Positions 24,185-36,090 of a stretch of DNA of 64,000 nucleotides are shown piece by piece. Position numbers and translations under genes: made by a program. The stretch's first letter is position 1; every line of letters begins with the position of its first letter. Source of the stretch: Gambelia wislizenii. Taxonomy: Eukaryota > Chordata > Lepidosauria > Squamata > Crotaphytidae. The notes beneath the pieces are model-generated. The model worked only from the letters and a program-made list of their open reading frames with translations, searched no databases and was not told the origin of the DNA. The stretch is from the NCBI GenBank assembly GCA_030847615.1, contig JAUMIR010000001.1:266785187-266849186 (forward strand), given 5' to 3'.

Positions 24185-25441
24185 GCTGTGATCACTAAAA
24201 GTCAACATGGATTTCTCAAAAACAAGTCATGCCAGACTAATCTCATCTCTTTTTTTGATAAGAGTTACCAACTTGATAGATGAAGGGAATGCTGTGGATG
24301 TAGTGAACCTTGATTTCAGTAAAGCTTTTGACAAGGTCCTCCATGATATTCTTGCAAAAAAAGTTAGTAACCTGCAGGATAGACAATCCAACTGTTAGGT
24401 GGATTTGTAATTGGTTGATTGAACCCAAAGGGTAGTCACCAATGGCTCCTCTTCATCCTGGAGAGAAGTGACCAGTGGGTTGCCACAGGGTTCTGTCCTG
24501 GGCCCAGTGCTATTCAACATCTTTATCAATGACTTGGATGAGGGAATAGAGGGCATGCTTATCAAGTTTGCAGATGACACCAAATTAGGAGCAGTAGCTA
24601 ACACTCCAGAGGACAGGATCAGAATCCAAAATGACCTCAACAGATTAGAAAGCTGGGCCAATATTAACAAAATTAATTTCAACAGGGAGAAATGTAGGAT
24701 ACTACACTTGGGCAGTAAAATTGAAATGGACAGATATAGGATGGGTGACACATGGCTTGGGGGCAGACATGCGAAAAGGATCTAGGAGTCTTAGTAGACC
24801 ACAAGCTGAACATGAGTCAGCAGTGTGAAGCAGCAGCTAAAAAAGCCAATGTGATTCTAGGCTGCATTAATAGGAGTTTAGTGTCTAGATCAAGGGAAGT
24901 AATTGTGCCACTGAATTCTGCTTTGGTCAGACCTCACCTGGAATACTGTGTTCAGTTCTGGGCACCACAATTCAGGAAGGATATTGAGAAGCTGGAATGT
25001 GTCCAGAGAGGGTGATCAAAATGGTAGGAGGTCTGGAAGCCATACCTTATGAGGAGCGGCTTAGGGAGCTGGGCATGTTTAGTCTGGAGAAGAGAAGGCT
25101 GAGAGGGGACATGATAGCTTTGTTTATATATTGGAAGGGATGTCATACTGAGGATGGAGCAGGCTTGTTTTCTGCTGCTCCAGAGATGAGGACATGGAGC
25201 AATGGGTTCAAACTATAGGAAAAGGGATTCCACCTAAACATTAGGAAGAACTTACTGATAGTAAGAGCTGATTGGAAATGGAATACACTGCCTCATAGTG
25301 TGGTGGAATCTCCTTCTTTGGAGGTTTTTAGGCAGAGTCTGGATGGCCATCTGTCTGGAATAATTTGATTGTATATTCCTTCATGGCAGGCGGTTGGACC
25401 AGATGGCCCTTGTGGGCTCTTCCAGCTCTATGATACTATGG
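24185..25441 (+). mobile_element. CR1 LINE, 5'-truncated, with 3' end
   Basis: The sequence enters CR1 ORF2 with DFSKAFDKVLHD, continues through the [20 protein letters not shown] block and the FADDTKL catalytic motif, then [11 protein letters not shown] and the C-terminus. It ends in the characteristic CR1 3' region (CATGGCAGGCGGTTGGACCA and TCTATGATACTATG). At least two frame changes (near 24400 and 24780) and stops break the frame, so it is a relic. It is antisense to COL3A1 in intron 1. Confidence 0.9.
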
Positions 25442-25631
25442 TGGTCACTTGCTCTACTCTTCCACTTTATTTAAGATAGTGGGATGAGGTTTGGGCAGCC
25501 TGCCCTTGCCACATGGGTGCTCTTGAAAAAAAATTGTACTGTCTCAAAACTACAGTTCTTAGGTGTGGTTCATAGGCAGGATACTAACAGTGCCACCAAC
25601 TACACAACAGTACTAGAACCATCACATCATG

Positions 25632-25765
25632 CAGGGACAGAGACCATGTGCCCCTCCAGATGCTGTTGGACTACAGTTTCCATGATCCATCATAATTGGC
25701 ATTACAGACTAGTGTTGATGGGAATTGCAGTCCATCAACATCTGGAAGGCCAGCATTCCAATAAA
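25632..25765. mobile_element. Palindromic hAT-like MITE (CCTCCAGATG family)
   Basis: The left half CCCCTCCAGATGCTGTTGGA and the right half ATCAACATCTGGAAGGCCAG are inverted copies around a short centre. It begins CAGGGACAG. No clean target duplication is seen. Confidence 0.65.
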
Positions 25766-27889
25766 ATGTGCAAAGGATAGTGTGCAACCAAAAGTGAATT
25801 AGAGCTTGGAAAAGTTACTTTTTGGATGAACGTTCCCAAAAAAGTGCCAGCTAGCATGGCCAATGGTGAAATTGGTTGGGGGATTCTGGAATGTTAGTCC
25901 AACCACTGCCCCCAAACCCCAAAACTTCTCCAAGTTCTGGGGAACTGCTGTTGAGAGTGACTGAACATAGACTAGCAATACGTGAGTGGCAGGCGGAGAA
26001 GCACAACATGTATTTAAGAACCCTTCCATGAATCTGTGAGGATTTCCACTTGTACCATGGAAGAGATTTATGAGCTCATTATAAACAGTGTCTCTTTTCA
26101 TTGACCAAACAAAATGACAAGATTAATATATATATATATTCCCCTTGGAGTGAGCTGTAAAAGTCATATGTCAGTTATTATGGCAATGTTTACAAGAAAA
26201 GCTAACACAGTTATTCCACACCAAGTTTCATAATAACAGCAAAGCATACTCTCAAAATGAACTCATTGAGCTGCTGAGCCAAAATACGGAGTGTTTTCAG
26301 TTTTGGGCAATTAGATAAGTGCTGAATGCAGGAAAGTGGAAAGATTTTGCTCATAAGATGTGAGCATGAAGAGCTGACTATAACACCTCTAGACATGAAG
26401 AAATAAATATGTGCAATGCAAGCATGTCTGAGAAGGATGTCTTGATGTCTTTCTGTGGATTGCTCGTCTTACTTACATCACGTGGAATGCTTTTGTCCTT
26501 CTGAAGTGCAAAAAGATTAACAGAAGGATATTTTAAATACATAGGATTTCACTCTTAATAAACCGGTGCAAGCATGCAGTAATTTGACAATGAGTGGGGG
26601 GGTCTGGCTGACAAGCAGGGCACTTAGTCTTATATGTATTCAAGGAACTTAGCAATTGACAATTGCTAATTGTTTCTTCTTTCTAATAGCTTTCTCACTC
26701 ATTTTAGTAGGGAAAGTGAAAATATTGAATGTCCAAGATCACTGTGATTTGGGTAAGAAGCTCCATATACACAATGAAGAGCACATGTGGCTCTGGACTG
26801 GAAAAGCTCTTAAGAGAACCTTTCCTTCCATTTGTAGCCCTACAGGATTGTCTTGTATTGTGAAGCTCAGAGGATTCAGACATTAATAAAATACTGTGGA
26901 ACATTATTTACAGTCAGTTATTTGTTAATTATTTTTAACAGTTTTTAAGGCTGAAAGGGTACTAAGATTCATTCTGCTAGTTATTAATGTGATATTTTAG
27001 GACACGCACCCAAAACCTACTCAGCTACTGAAAATTAATCCCTTTAGTTTCAACAAGACTCAATTCAGGTAACTATATTTGAAATCACATTCTGAATTGT
27101 AATGACAGATAATCCTTTACATATGTTCTGATAAATACATCTCTATGACTTCATTCAGGTTTAGTTCCAGGTAAGTAAATATTGGTTATATTGGATTAGA
27201 GCTACAGCCTTATACATGTGCACCTCATTGACCTAATGATACTTATTTCTATAAATGGAGCTTACCTCTGAGTAGACATGGCTAGGATTGTGCTGTAAAT
27301 TTGCATCCTTTAGATTGTCCATGGTTTTAAATTTTAAGTATCAATTCTTTCAGTATCTGACTTCTCTCTCTCTCTCTCAGAAAATCTTTATAAGGAGAGA
27401 AAACATCAGGCCATTTCACAGATTGTCTTGCCATATATGAGAGCAATTCCAACTGTCCACAGACATACACTGATGTGGGCAACCTATGAACAAATGCACC
27501 GTGGAATTTCTTCCACCCTTACCATGATCACTGCAAGAGCAGCAGGTTGTATCTAGCATCACTTAATTCACTTGCTGTGTTGTTTCTGTGGCTGCATCTT
27601 CAGAGAGAGAGAGGAAGATTTATGGGTAGAAAAAACATCATGTATAAACCTGACATAAGTTATTCCTTATGGTCATTGATTGCATTTGAGGGACTAATAG
27701 TATCACTAACAGGGTTAATGAGACCTGTTGTTGAAATGCAAATAGTAGCTTCAGAGAGACATCTTTTGTTAGGATTCTGGCAGGGCTTCCTCAGGGCTGC
27801 TATTTACATAACATTCAAAGACATAACCTTGTTAGTCTAGAATATCAATATGCAAAAGGTTCTGAGGAAGTAGACTAAGCTTGCTGACA

Positions 27890-28035
27890 CACTGCTATTA
27901 CTGCCATGGCTCAGGGCTATGGAATTCTGGGAGTTCTAGTTTTATGAGCTATTTAGCCTTTTCTGTCAGGATCTCATAGGATGGAGCCATGACAGTTGAA
28001 GAGGTGTCGAACTGCATTATTTCTGCAGTGTGTCA
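27890..28035. mobile_element. Palindromic MITE (CAGTTTGACACCACTTT family), 5' truncated
   Basis: Contains TGCCATGGCTCAGGGCTATG, GAATTCTGGGAGTTCTAGTT and the right arm AACTGCATTATTTCTGCAGT. The left outer arm is lost. Confidence 0.6.
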
Positions 28036-28324
28036 GCAGCCCTGTGGTGTTACTAAGACCATATCATCTGGTGTGGTTCAGCCTCTTCACACACCCCTAG
28101 TGCCGCCACTGCAGCAACCTAACTCTACAAAAGCTCGTGCCACAGCTTCTTTCTCTCAGTTAGTCTCAAAGGTGTTACAAGTTTGTTTTGCATATTTACA
28201 TTACATGAAGTACATACAATAATTGCATCCTCACAATTGACATCATAAGTAGTTTTACTGATAATTTTGTCAAGTGTGTATTTTTGCCATGTATAATATA
28301 GGGATGAAGAAGTTCTCCCCTCCC

Positions 28325-28410
28325 CACCCCATGTTTTGCTGGATTCTTACTCCCATCAGCCCCAATCAGCATGAACTGATGGGATTTGGGGCAGGAAATC
28401 TATGGCTCTC
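28325..28410. mobile_element. Palindromic hAT-like MITE fragment
   Basis: TTACTCCCATCAGCCCCAAT followed by the inverted GAACTGATGGGATTTGGGG is the centre of the palindromic family. Confidence 0.45.
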
Positions 28411-28636
28411 TAGACGATGTTGATCTAAAGAGCCACAGATTTCTTGTTTTACCTTTTCCCCCCACTGAACCAGCCTTAATTTGGCAAAAAAGAAAAAAAA
28501 AAGAATACAGATGTATTATTCAGTCTAATAAAAGATGTGTTAAAAAAGTAGAGCATGGTCCAAACTAAGAGCTGATTCCAATGCCAGAGAGAAGACTAGG
28601 ATCAAACAATTGTGTGCTAGCTTTCCAGGGAGTCAG

Positions 28637-28668
28637 AATGAATGAATGAATGAATGAATGAATGAATA
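28637..28668 (+). repeat. (AATG)n microsatellite
   Basis: Seven AATG units. Confidence 0.93.
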
Positions 28669-28805
28669 GGGAGGATCCATTTAAACTGTGTCTGTGTGGC
28701 TCCTGGTGGACAGGAAAGGGATAATGAGAAAGAATGATGTAGATGGCCTTATCTTGTTGAATAAGTCTCTCCCATGATTTAATTGTGGTGGTAACACTGC
28801 AGCAG

Positions 28806-28876
28806 CTTGCAGTGATCAGTGCAATAAACTGTTGCAGTGATCAGCATCTTGCAGTGATCAGTGCAATAAACTGTTG
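28806..28876 (+). repeat. 42-base tandem duplication beside a SINE
   Basis: CTTGCAGTGATCAGTGCAAT and the following AAACTGTTG occur at 28806 and 28848. The second copy runs into the tail of the SINE at 28871. Confidence 0.9.
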
Positions 28877-29096
28877 TTGTGTGACTTCAAGTCATTTCCA
28901 ATTTATGGGGTCCCTAAGGTTAACCTATCATGGGGCTTTCTTGGTAGAATTTGTTCAGAAGGGATTTGCCCTTTCCTTCCTCTGAGGCTGAGAGAGTATG
29001 ACTTGCCCAAGATCACTCACTGGGTTTCCATGGCCAAGTTGGGATTTGAACCCTGGACTCCCAGTGTCCTAGTCCACTACAACACACTGACTCTCA
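28871..29096 (-). mobile_element. tRNA-derived SINE (Sauria-like)
   Basis: On the minus strand a tRNA-like head with a B box like GGTTCAAATCC (around 29040-29055) is followed by the body CTGGGTGACCTTGGGCAAGTC (diverged here) and a TTGTTG/ACAACA end at the low coordinate. The same element recurs at 36091, 51636 and 18741. It resembles Sauria SINEs of squamates. Confidence 0.75.
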
Positions 29097-29780
29097 AGAA
29101 ACTGTAGCAATTTCTAAATCATCTTCCTCTGAGATATTTATCACATCTGTTGGTGTTGTGTATAATTCTCTAACAATTCTCTTTTTAAATTAGGGAAACA
29201 TCCATTTTGGAACCCATATTTATGGTGCAACATCTCACGGCCATCAGTTGCTGTCACTGGCAGTGCTATGTCCTTTTATTTGTCCCTTTGAAAGACTACA
29301 GACTCCTGTATGGAGCGGGAGGAAAATAAATTACTCTTCAAGCAAACACAGCTGGACTCTCAATACCTATACAAGGCCCAGAGTTTTGGACTCATGTTCA
29401 AGGCCTTCTCACCCCTCCTTGCACAGCTTCTCAGGGACTTCCCTGATAGACAGTGTCCACAATTTAACATTATTTTTTCCTGCAAATGTACTTAATCATT
29501 TTTGACAGGTCTGATATAATTTATGAGAACAGGCTGAACTGAAATCTACCCAGATCTCTTCCTCTCTCTATACCAAGGGGGAACATCAGTGTAATTGTCA
29601 GAAATGTAATGTGTGGTGTAATTAGCAAAGAAAGCCCCACTCAGATGATTACTTTATAATTATTATAACCAGATTATATGTTTAATAAATTGTGCACCAA
29701 ATGTTAAATCTTGCTCTTAATGCTTGAAATGGCCTTGTTCATGAACAGAGATTATATCAAAAGAGAGAGCTTTTATCAAT

Positions 29781-29895
29781 CATTTAAACAGAGGCTGGAT
29801 GGCCATCTGTCAGGAATGATTTGATTGTGTATTCCTGCATGGCAGGGGTTGGACTGGATGGCCCTTGTGGTCTCTTCCAACTCTATGATTCTAGG
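29781..29895 (+). mobile_element. CR1 3' end fragment
   Basis: Matches the 3' end of the copy at 24185-25441, from AGGCTGGATGGCCATCTGTC to CTCTATGATTCTAG. Confidence 0.8.
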
Positions 29896-29916
29896 TGTTT
29901 AGACTTTCTCTTACGT

Positions 29917-30208
29917 TTCTTATTTATTTATTTATTTATACATACATACATACATACCCTGCTCTTCAGCCACAAAGGCTCCCAGAGTGGCTTACAAATT
30001 GTTTAAGCAATAGCCATTTACACATCTACACCACATTAAGCAATTTCCAATGTGTGTTAGCTCATTGCCCCCACAAGCTAGGTACTCTTTTTATCAACCT
30101 ACGAAAGGATGAAAGGCTGAGTCAACCTTGGAGCCCTCTGGGATTGAACTAGCAAGGTGTGGTGGCTTGCAATACTGGCATTTAACCACTGAACCACCAG
30201 GGCTCCCA
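29917..30208 (-). mobile_element. Second tRNA-derived SINE family
   Basis: On the minus strand it starts GGGAGCCCTGGTGGTTCAGT, a tRNA-like A box, followed by AGTTCAATCCC as B box. The body contains GTGTAGATGTGTAAATGGCT and the end is GCAGGGTATG followed by ATGT/AAAT repeats. Related copies lie at 21003 and 19727. Confidence 0.7.
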
Positions 30209-30271
30209 TATGAAAACAAGATGGAGGGAAACAGAGTTGAGTGATCAGGTGTCATGTTGTTTGGGGCAATA

Positions 30272-30500
30272 TAGTCAGCACTTTATCTACATGGATTTGG
30301 CATCTACAGATTCAATCAAACACAGTTTGAAATGTTTTTTTTTTAAGAAATCCAAAAAGCAAACCTTATTTTGCCATTTCATATAAGGGCATTTCATTTT
30401 ACTACATCATTGTACATAATGGCACTTGAGCATCCATGGATTTTGCTATCCATAGGGGGTCCTGGAACCAACCCCTAGTGGATACGAAGGGCCCACTGTA
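30272..30500. mobile_element. Pogo/Tigger-like MITE, family A
   Basis: Diverged start TAGTCAGCACTTTATC and clear end ATACGAAGGGCCCACTGTA. The interior TTTTGCCATTTCATATAAGG and CATCCATGGATTTTGCTATC is shared with the family. Confidence 0.7.
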
Positions 30501-30559
30501 CTTACCTCATATGCTTCCAGTTGCTAATGCCTATCTTAGGATACTTCTATATATCATAA

Positions 30560-31020
30560 CATATCCTCCAACTGTTTCAATCTGGCAGGGGCAATCTTGA
30601 CTACAGTAGGACCCCCTTATCCACTGGGGATTGGTTCTGGGGGGGGGGGCATGCATACCGAAAACTGTGGATAATAGCAAAAGTCATGTAAAACAATGGG
30701 ACTTCTGGTATAAAATACCATAGAGTTGCCTTGAAGGACCTAGAAAATGGCTAGAGAGGACACATTTTCTAGGAAGACTCTATGGTAGGTGTGCTGTTTT
30801 GTGTCCTGTGGATAATTGAATCAGTGGATAATGAATCAGTGGATATGGGGGGTTCTACTGTAATCCTCAGCATCCCATTTTTAAAGATGCTGCTAAGATG
30901 TCCCAGTTTCTCTCTCCTTCTCTCACTTCCCCACCTTTGCCCTCAGCTTACTTCAGTTGCCTCAAACTGAGTTCAAAGTGCAAAGGTAGTTTGCCCTCAA
31001 TTAACTCCACAGGGGAAAGA
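30560..31020 (+). repeat. Unclassified repeat R, interrupted by a MITE
   Basis: The segments 30560-30601 (ATATCCTCCAACTGTTT) and 30863-31020 (GATGTCCCAGTTTCTCTCTC) together match the inverted relative at 32880-33088. The MITE at 30602-30862 splits it. Confidence 0.65.
30602..30862. mobile_element. Pogo/Tigger-like MITE, family B, nested in another repeat
   Basis: Ends TACAGTAGGACCCCC and GGGGGGTTCTACTGTA. It is the best-preserved copy. The flanking sequence continues on both sides as one repeat whose uninterrupted relative lies inverted at 32880-33088, so the insertion point and TA duplication can be read directly. Confidence 0.8.
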
Positions 31021-31721
31021 AGAAAGGAGGGGCAGAATCCTGCCCTTTCCAGGAGGCTCAGGCAAAAGCAAATTTCAGCAGCTCTGCTGGTTTTTGTGTT
31101 CTTTCTCATTAACACTGTTTGCCATCGTAACCACACTCTGATGTTACTTGGTGACACATGTTCCAGTTTTCATCTGTGAAATGTTGGATGGCATATCACA
31201 GCATCGTAGGGCACAATATCACAGTCTTTATGTCAGTGATGAAGACATATGGACCAGAATTGTTTCCTCCTTTGGTGGCAAAGAAATTTAAATCTTAGAC
31301 TTCAGTTGTTTGCATTTTGGATTAATGCACAGTAATTGGGCTTCAAGCTTTAATTGGTAGATTAAGCAAAGGCAAATCTTGCTTTAAACTGTTAGGACAC
31401 AGTCAAGCTACATATACCATAAGAAAGGTAATGACCACCAGTTTTTATGGCCTTAAATGGTGGTTAGTAAGGCTACCAACGGCTATGGATTATGGTGGCT
31501 ATATACTACTTCTAGGAAGAGAGAGACAGCAAGGGAGGGCTATTGGTCTCATGCCTTGCTAAGGGGTTCCTCATCAGGATCTTGTTATCCACTGCAGGAA
31601 ACAGGATACTAGATTAGATAGGTCTTTGATACCACCGATTAGGGCCCTTAGTAGTGCTGTCTACACATGTAGACTGACACAAGAGACATAAGAGCCACTG
31701 AGTTCAATGGTTCCCTATTTT

Positions 31722-31925
31722 CAGGGCCAGTTTCAGGTCCCAGTGGCATCAGTATCTGCAGGGGCCCCAATCACTGTGTGTGTGTGGGGGGCGTAGTAAC
31801 CCTCTTCCTGCAAAAACATTAGTGATAATCTGAATATCCTGTACTGTAAATAGCTTAGGTTGAGTTAGGTCACATTGACCTGAGATAAACATATGGGGCT
31901 CCCCAAATTCCTTAAACTGGACCTG
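31722..31925. mobile_element. hAT-like MITE with exact 8-bp target duplication
   Basis: Same family as 44436-44721. Start CAGGGCCAGTTTCAGG, end TTAAACTGGACCTG, flanked by CCTATTTT at 31714-31721 and 31926-31933. The shared interior is CATTGACCTGAGATAAACAT. Confidence 0.88.
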
Positions 31926-31964
31926 CCTATTTTAAGAATAGGATTGCAGTATATACAGTAATTA

Positions 31965-32172
31965 GTTTTACTTTGCAGTTTAACACCACTCTAACTGCCA
32001 TGGCTCCATGCTACAGAATCCTGGGATTTGTAGTTTTGCGAGGCACCAGCACTCTTTGGCAGAGAAGGTGAAAGACCTTTGTACAATTACAAACCCCAGG
32101 ATTCCATAGGCTGGCGCTATAGCACTTAAAGTGGTATCAAACTGCATTATTTCTGCAGTGGAAATGCACCCT
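31965..32172. mobile_element. Palindromic MITE (CAGTTTGACACCACTTT family)
   Basis: Left half GCAGTTTAACACCACTCTAA and right half TAAAGTGGTATCAAACTGCA are inverted copies about 200 bases long overall. AATCCTGGGATTTGTAGTTT and its inverse form the inner arms. Copies recur at 27890, 42906, 45174 and 57996. The superfamily was not determined. Confidence 0.75.
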
Positions 32173-32879
32173 GAGTAATAGATGTGACCAGTTTTAAGTA
32201 GAAGGGGACCCTCGTAATTGGTGAGACTGGGAAGTCAAGGCATCCTTGTTCATTGTTCCAAGGCTAATATGCTTAAAGTGCACCAGCATAATAGGAAATC
32301 CATAAGAATGTTCAAGAATATCTTTCCTTCTGCAAACATTCACATTTTTAAAAATTAAATAGTACTTTATTGTATTTTGTACTGAATTGTACTTCACCTT
32401 TTGCTGTATATTTGGAAACATGCCAATTTATTTAAACTAAATTGGTTAACTGATGGACACATTAAAACCGTATGATTTATAACCGGTTCACAGCTCACAA
32501 GAAGAAATAATCATCCTACAAACAATGGCTAATAATATGAATAGAAAGGAGTTCATCTCGTGTTATGTTTTCTATTTTTTTTTTAAAGAGCCTAACCCAA
32601 TCCATGAGCTGTTGGGTAGTTTTGGGCTCCGTGAGGTGGCAGCTTCAAGTGGGACTATTGAGAATAGCCCTCTCATTAAAGCCTTTGACATCATGCCCTC
32701 CAGCATTTCACAGATGAAAACCAGGGCCTGTGTAGTCACACATGTTCACAAAGTGTGGCGAAGATGGCAAAACAACAACAACCCAAAAACCTCTATTAAG
32801 GAGAAAGGACACATAAATTCAGAGAGGCTGCAGCAGTTTGCTTTTGCCTGAATCTATTGAGAAGGGTAAGTTTATGTCC

Positions 32880-33088
32880 TCTCCTCCCCCTCCAGAGTCA
32901 ATTCAGTGCAAACTACTTTTGCACTGTGAACTCAGTTTGCAGCAACTGAAATAAGCTGAGGACAAAGAGAGAATGTGGGAGGAAGAGAGAGAAACTGGGA
33001 CATTTGAAAAGCAGCTGGAAAAGTGGGATGACACAGGATTAATTGGGACTGTCCCTGCCAAATCAGGACAGTTGGAGGGTATATGACA
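32880..33088 (-). repeat. Unclassified repeat R, uninterrupted relative
   Basis: Inverse of repeat R at 30560-31020: GAAACTGGGACATTTGAAAA, GGATTAATTGGGACTGTCCC and TTGGAGGGTATATGACATG. It gives the pre-insertion state of that locus. Confidence 0.65.
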
Positions 33089-33106
33089 TGTGCACTGCTC
33101 CATAGG

Positions 33107-33254
33107 ACAGGGGTAGGAAGGATGTGGACTGCAAGTTCTAGCAGATCTTGTTGGTCTGCAAATCCCAGCAGCCCTAGCCAGTAGAGCCAAAAGTGAAGAC
33201 TGCTGGTAGTGGTAGTCTGACAATGTCGGGAGGGCTGCATGAATCTCATGCATG
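33107..33254. mobile_element. Palindromic hAT-like MITE (diverged)
   Basis: Begins CAGGGGTAGG and carries AAATCCCAGCAGCCCTAGCC and a weak inverted right half. Flanking CCATAGGA and CCATAGAA match at 7 of 8 positions and may be the target duplication. Confidence 0.5.
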
Positions 33255-35107
33255 CCATAGAACAAAGGTGGGCATCGTGAGGCCTGAAGGCCACATGAGG
33301 TCCCTGGATCCCACTTCTGTGGGCCTTTGTTCCCATTTTAAGAGGGGCTGCAGAGGAAAATCAAGGTATTTGGGGTTGTGGTGGTAGGGGATACGGTCTG
33401 CACTGGGATTTGAAGGGGGAGAGTGGCCTCTGGCTCCCAGCCCCCAGGCAGTTTCCCACCCCTGCCAAAGAGGGGTTGTGTGTGCATATGGAAGATGAAC
33501 TGAAATGAAAGTAAACCAGCTGGACAAAACAAATTTGACACTTTTATAACTATAGAATGCCTCTAATAAAGCACTCCATACTTTTTAGGCTTTTTCCTGG
33601 CATCTTTCCTACAGTGGTACATCATTCTTTCCATTGCAGACTGATGCACCATGTCTGCATACCAGAGTTCAAACAAAGCCTTGTATTTTGATCTCTGCCC
33701 AATACTCAGATGAACACTTTTCTGGGAAACCCTGATGATTTCAGTGAAATTTACTTCCAAATAAATATACCTAGAGTAGGGATAATAACAGTTTTCTTTC
33801 CTCAGCTACTACAGCATTGCCTCATCAAACCCACTGGCTCTTTTTTTAAAAATACTATTTTAGTTCATCTCTGTCAAAGCTTGAATTGTACAGTTATACC
33901 ATAGGGTCTTTTATTTTTCATCTTTCCTTACAAAATCAAAACAATGTTATTCAATACTGGACCACTTTCTCACTGCCACCTTCCTTTTAAAAGTAAAGAA
34001 AGAAAAAAAACAACACAAAGTAAAGAACTGGAATGGTAAACATCTATAACTATTCTGTACAGGCATATGTCACTTCCTTTCCCTCAGGACCACTTCCTGT
34101 CAAGCGAAATTTTAAAACTGAATCTGGTAGGGATAAATTAAACATGAGGTTGGTTGGATAACCTGAACTCCAACCCTCTTGTTGGCATTGGCTCTGTTGG
34201 GTAGAGTTCAGTGTGTGTACTAGTGCCCCAAGAATAAGGAGAGGTGGATAAAAGGCCCTGTAGAGTGTGAAATAGTATTAAATTCTTCCTGTGCACTTTG
34301 GTTGTACAATTCCCAAAGCTGCAGAAGCCGTCACAGTTGCATGTAGAAGGAAAACCTGTCTTGTACAGTTGGCAGGTTAAACAAGGAACTTCAGACACAT
34401 GCGTCTAAGTAACAGTGTTTCTTTGCTATGCACCTCTGCACTTGATTTATGATTTAGACCTGGCATGAGTGACATCAATTTTCTACTACATTGCTCACAG
34501 AATTATGTGCTCCCCCCCTCTCTCACACACAAAGGCATCCTGAATTCTCTAGCTTCAGGCTTGTTAAAAGCAAATTAAGCAATTAGCATTTACAAAAGTT
34601 CAATCGTTTTGGATATTGCATTGTTAGCAGTGACATAAGAAAGAATTAATTGTGCTGTTTATGAGAAAGAAAGATGAGCACAAAGAGGAAATTTTAAGCA
34701 TAGACATTTGAGTTCTTCTGTAGGTTGTATTTTGGGCCAGCCAAGGGGACCAACATTGCCTTCCATTTGTGATATAATGAAGGAAAGAAAGAAGGGGCAA
34801 ACATGGCTGTCTATCAGGCAGTCTGTTAGAAGTTTAGTGTGAAGCGGCAGAGTCCCCTTCCCCTATGACCACCACTATTGCCTACCATCTTCTTCCTCCC
34901 ATCTCCCATTACTCCTCAGAGCACCTTCAAACTGCCCAGAACTTTTCTCCAGGATGCTGTAGGGGAGAAAAGGAATTCTAGTGAAAATTGCCTCATTCCT
35001 CCTTCCAGCAGGAGGCACTGCTGTGGACAGATGGAGCCTTGCCATTCATGAACCCATGCCTAGATCCAACCCTATGGCATTAAACAATAAATAAGGCACA
35101 CAACTTT

Positions 35108-35420
35108 GGACTTTATCAGATGCGGGGACACACAACACAAAACCATGTCCCCAACCACACCAGAAGAGCGCTACAAGAACAGAGAGGGCGACATGATCAG
35201 ATGCCTGCGTCCTTCAGCCATTCCGGGGGCTTAGCGTGGGCATGAATAAAGCATCCCTTTTTTATCGACAGGCTAAGCCATCAGTAAAAAGGGACGCATT
35301 ATTCATGCCTGTGCTATGCTCCCAGAACAGCTGAAGGATGACGCCGTGTGGCAATGTCGTCCAGTGTTGTTCTTGTAGCGTTCTTCTGACACAGTTATTG
35401 CCACATCTGATAAAGTCCTT
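35108..35420. mobile_element. Compact palindromic TTATCAGA MITE
   Basis: Starts GGACTTTATCAGATGCGG and ends CACATCTGATAAAGTCC, an almost perfect terminal inverted repeat. Nested inner arms (TCCTTCAGCC/GCTGAAGGA, CGACATGATCAG-like, CCCTTTTTTATCGAC) make the whole 313-base unit fold on itself. Confidence 0.72.
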
Positions 35421-36090
35421 TGTCATTTTTCACAGCTCTTTTTAGGGAATTAAAGGGAATATTATTATGTTTATCTGTGGGTGGCGAGGAGTAGAGGTAA
35501 ACTCATGGAAGCCATTACCACTCCTGACCTATATGCATTTGTTTTAATGACTGAAGTGTGCCTAGGGACCTCTCCATATGATCAGAAGATATGTGTATAA
35601 ACTTGCTTACGATGTTAAAGCAAACTTATGGGCCATATGCTCAACGTCTTTTTGCAATGCCTCTCTTATCCCCTATGCATATTTGCTATGTGCACTTTTG
35701 ATATCTGGAAAAAGCTTAAGTCTTTAACCAGCGATCTCTGGGGAGCTGAGATTCTGGAACCACTGCATTCTCAGAATGGGACTTTCAAGGGACGTTAGAT
35801 ACCCAGGCAAAATAGAGTTGCCTATAATAAAGCCCTTATAGAGTCAAATAAATATTCTCATATACACGTGAACTGGGGAATGATAATACAATAGGCATGT
35901 TAATTTTCTCACATCAAGAAGCTTGTCACATATTCTTTCAATGTACATCATCAGTAGTTCATTGGAATGAACCTTTTTCAGAAAACCGGTCCATTCCCAT
36001 GTAATTGTTGGGTTATTCCTTCATTGGTATGTGCTTTTTGTCACTCCAGGACATTGTATTCAATTGTCTACCTCAGAGTCATTTCCATGT

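Noticed and set aside
24468..25015. Reverse transcriptase ORFs as a possible host gene
   Set aside because: The sequence continues into a standard CR1 3' end and has several frameshifts, so it is a retrotransposon relic.
34138..34398. Cysteine-rich minus-strand ORF (CLTCQLYKTG, CNCDGFC) in intron 1
   Set aside because: It looked like a possible small secreted domain or extra exon, but the cysteine spacing matches no family I know. There are no good splice sites in the right phase and no signal peptide.
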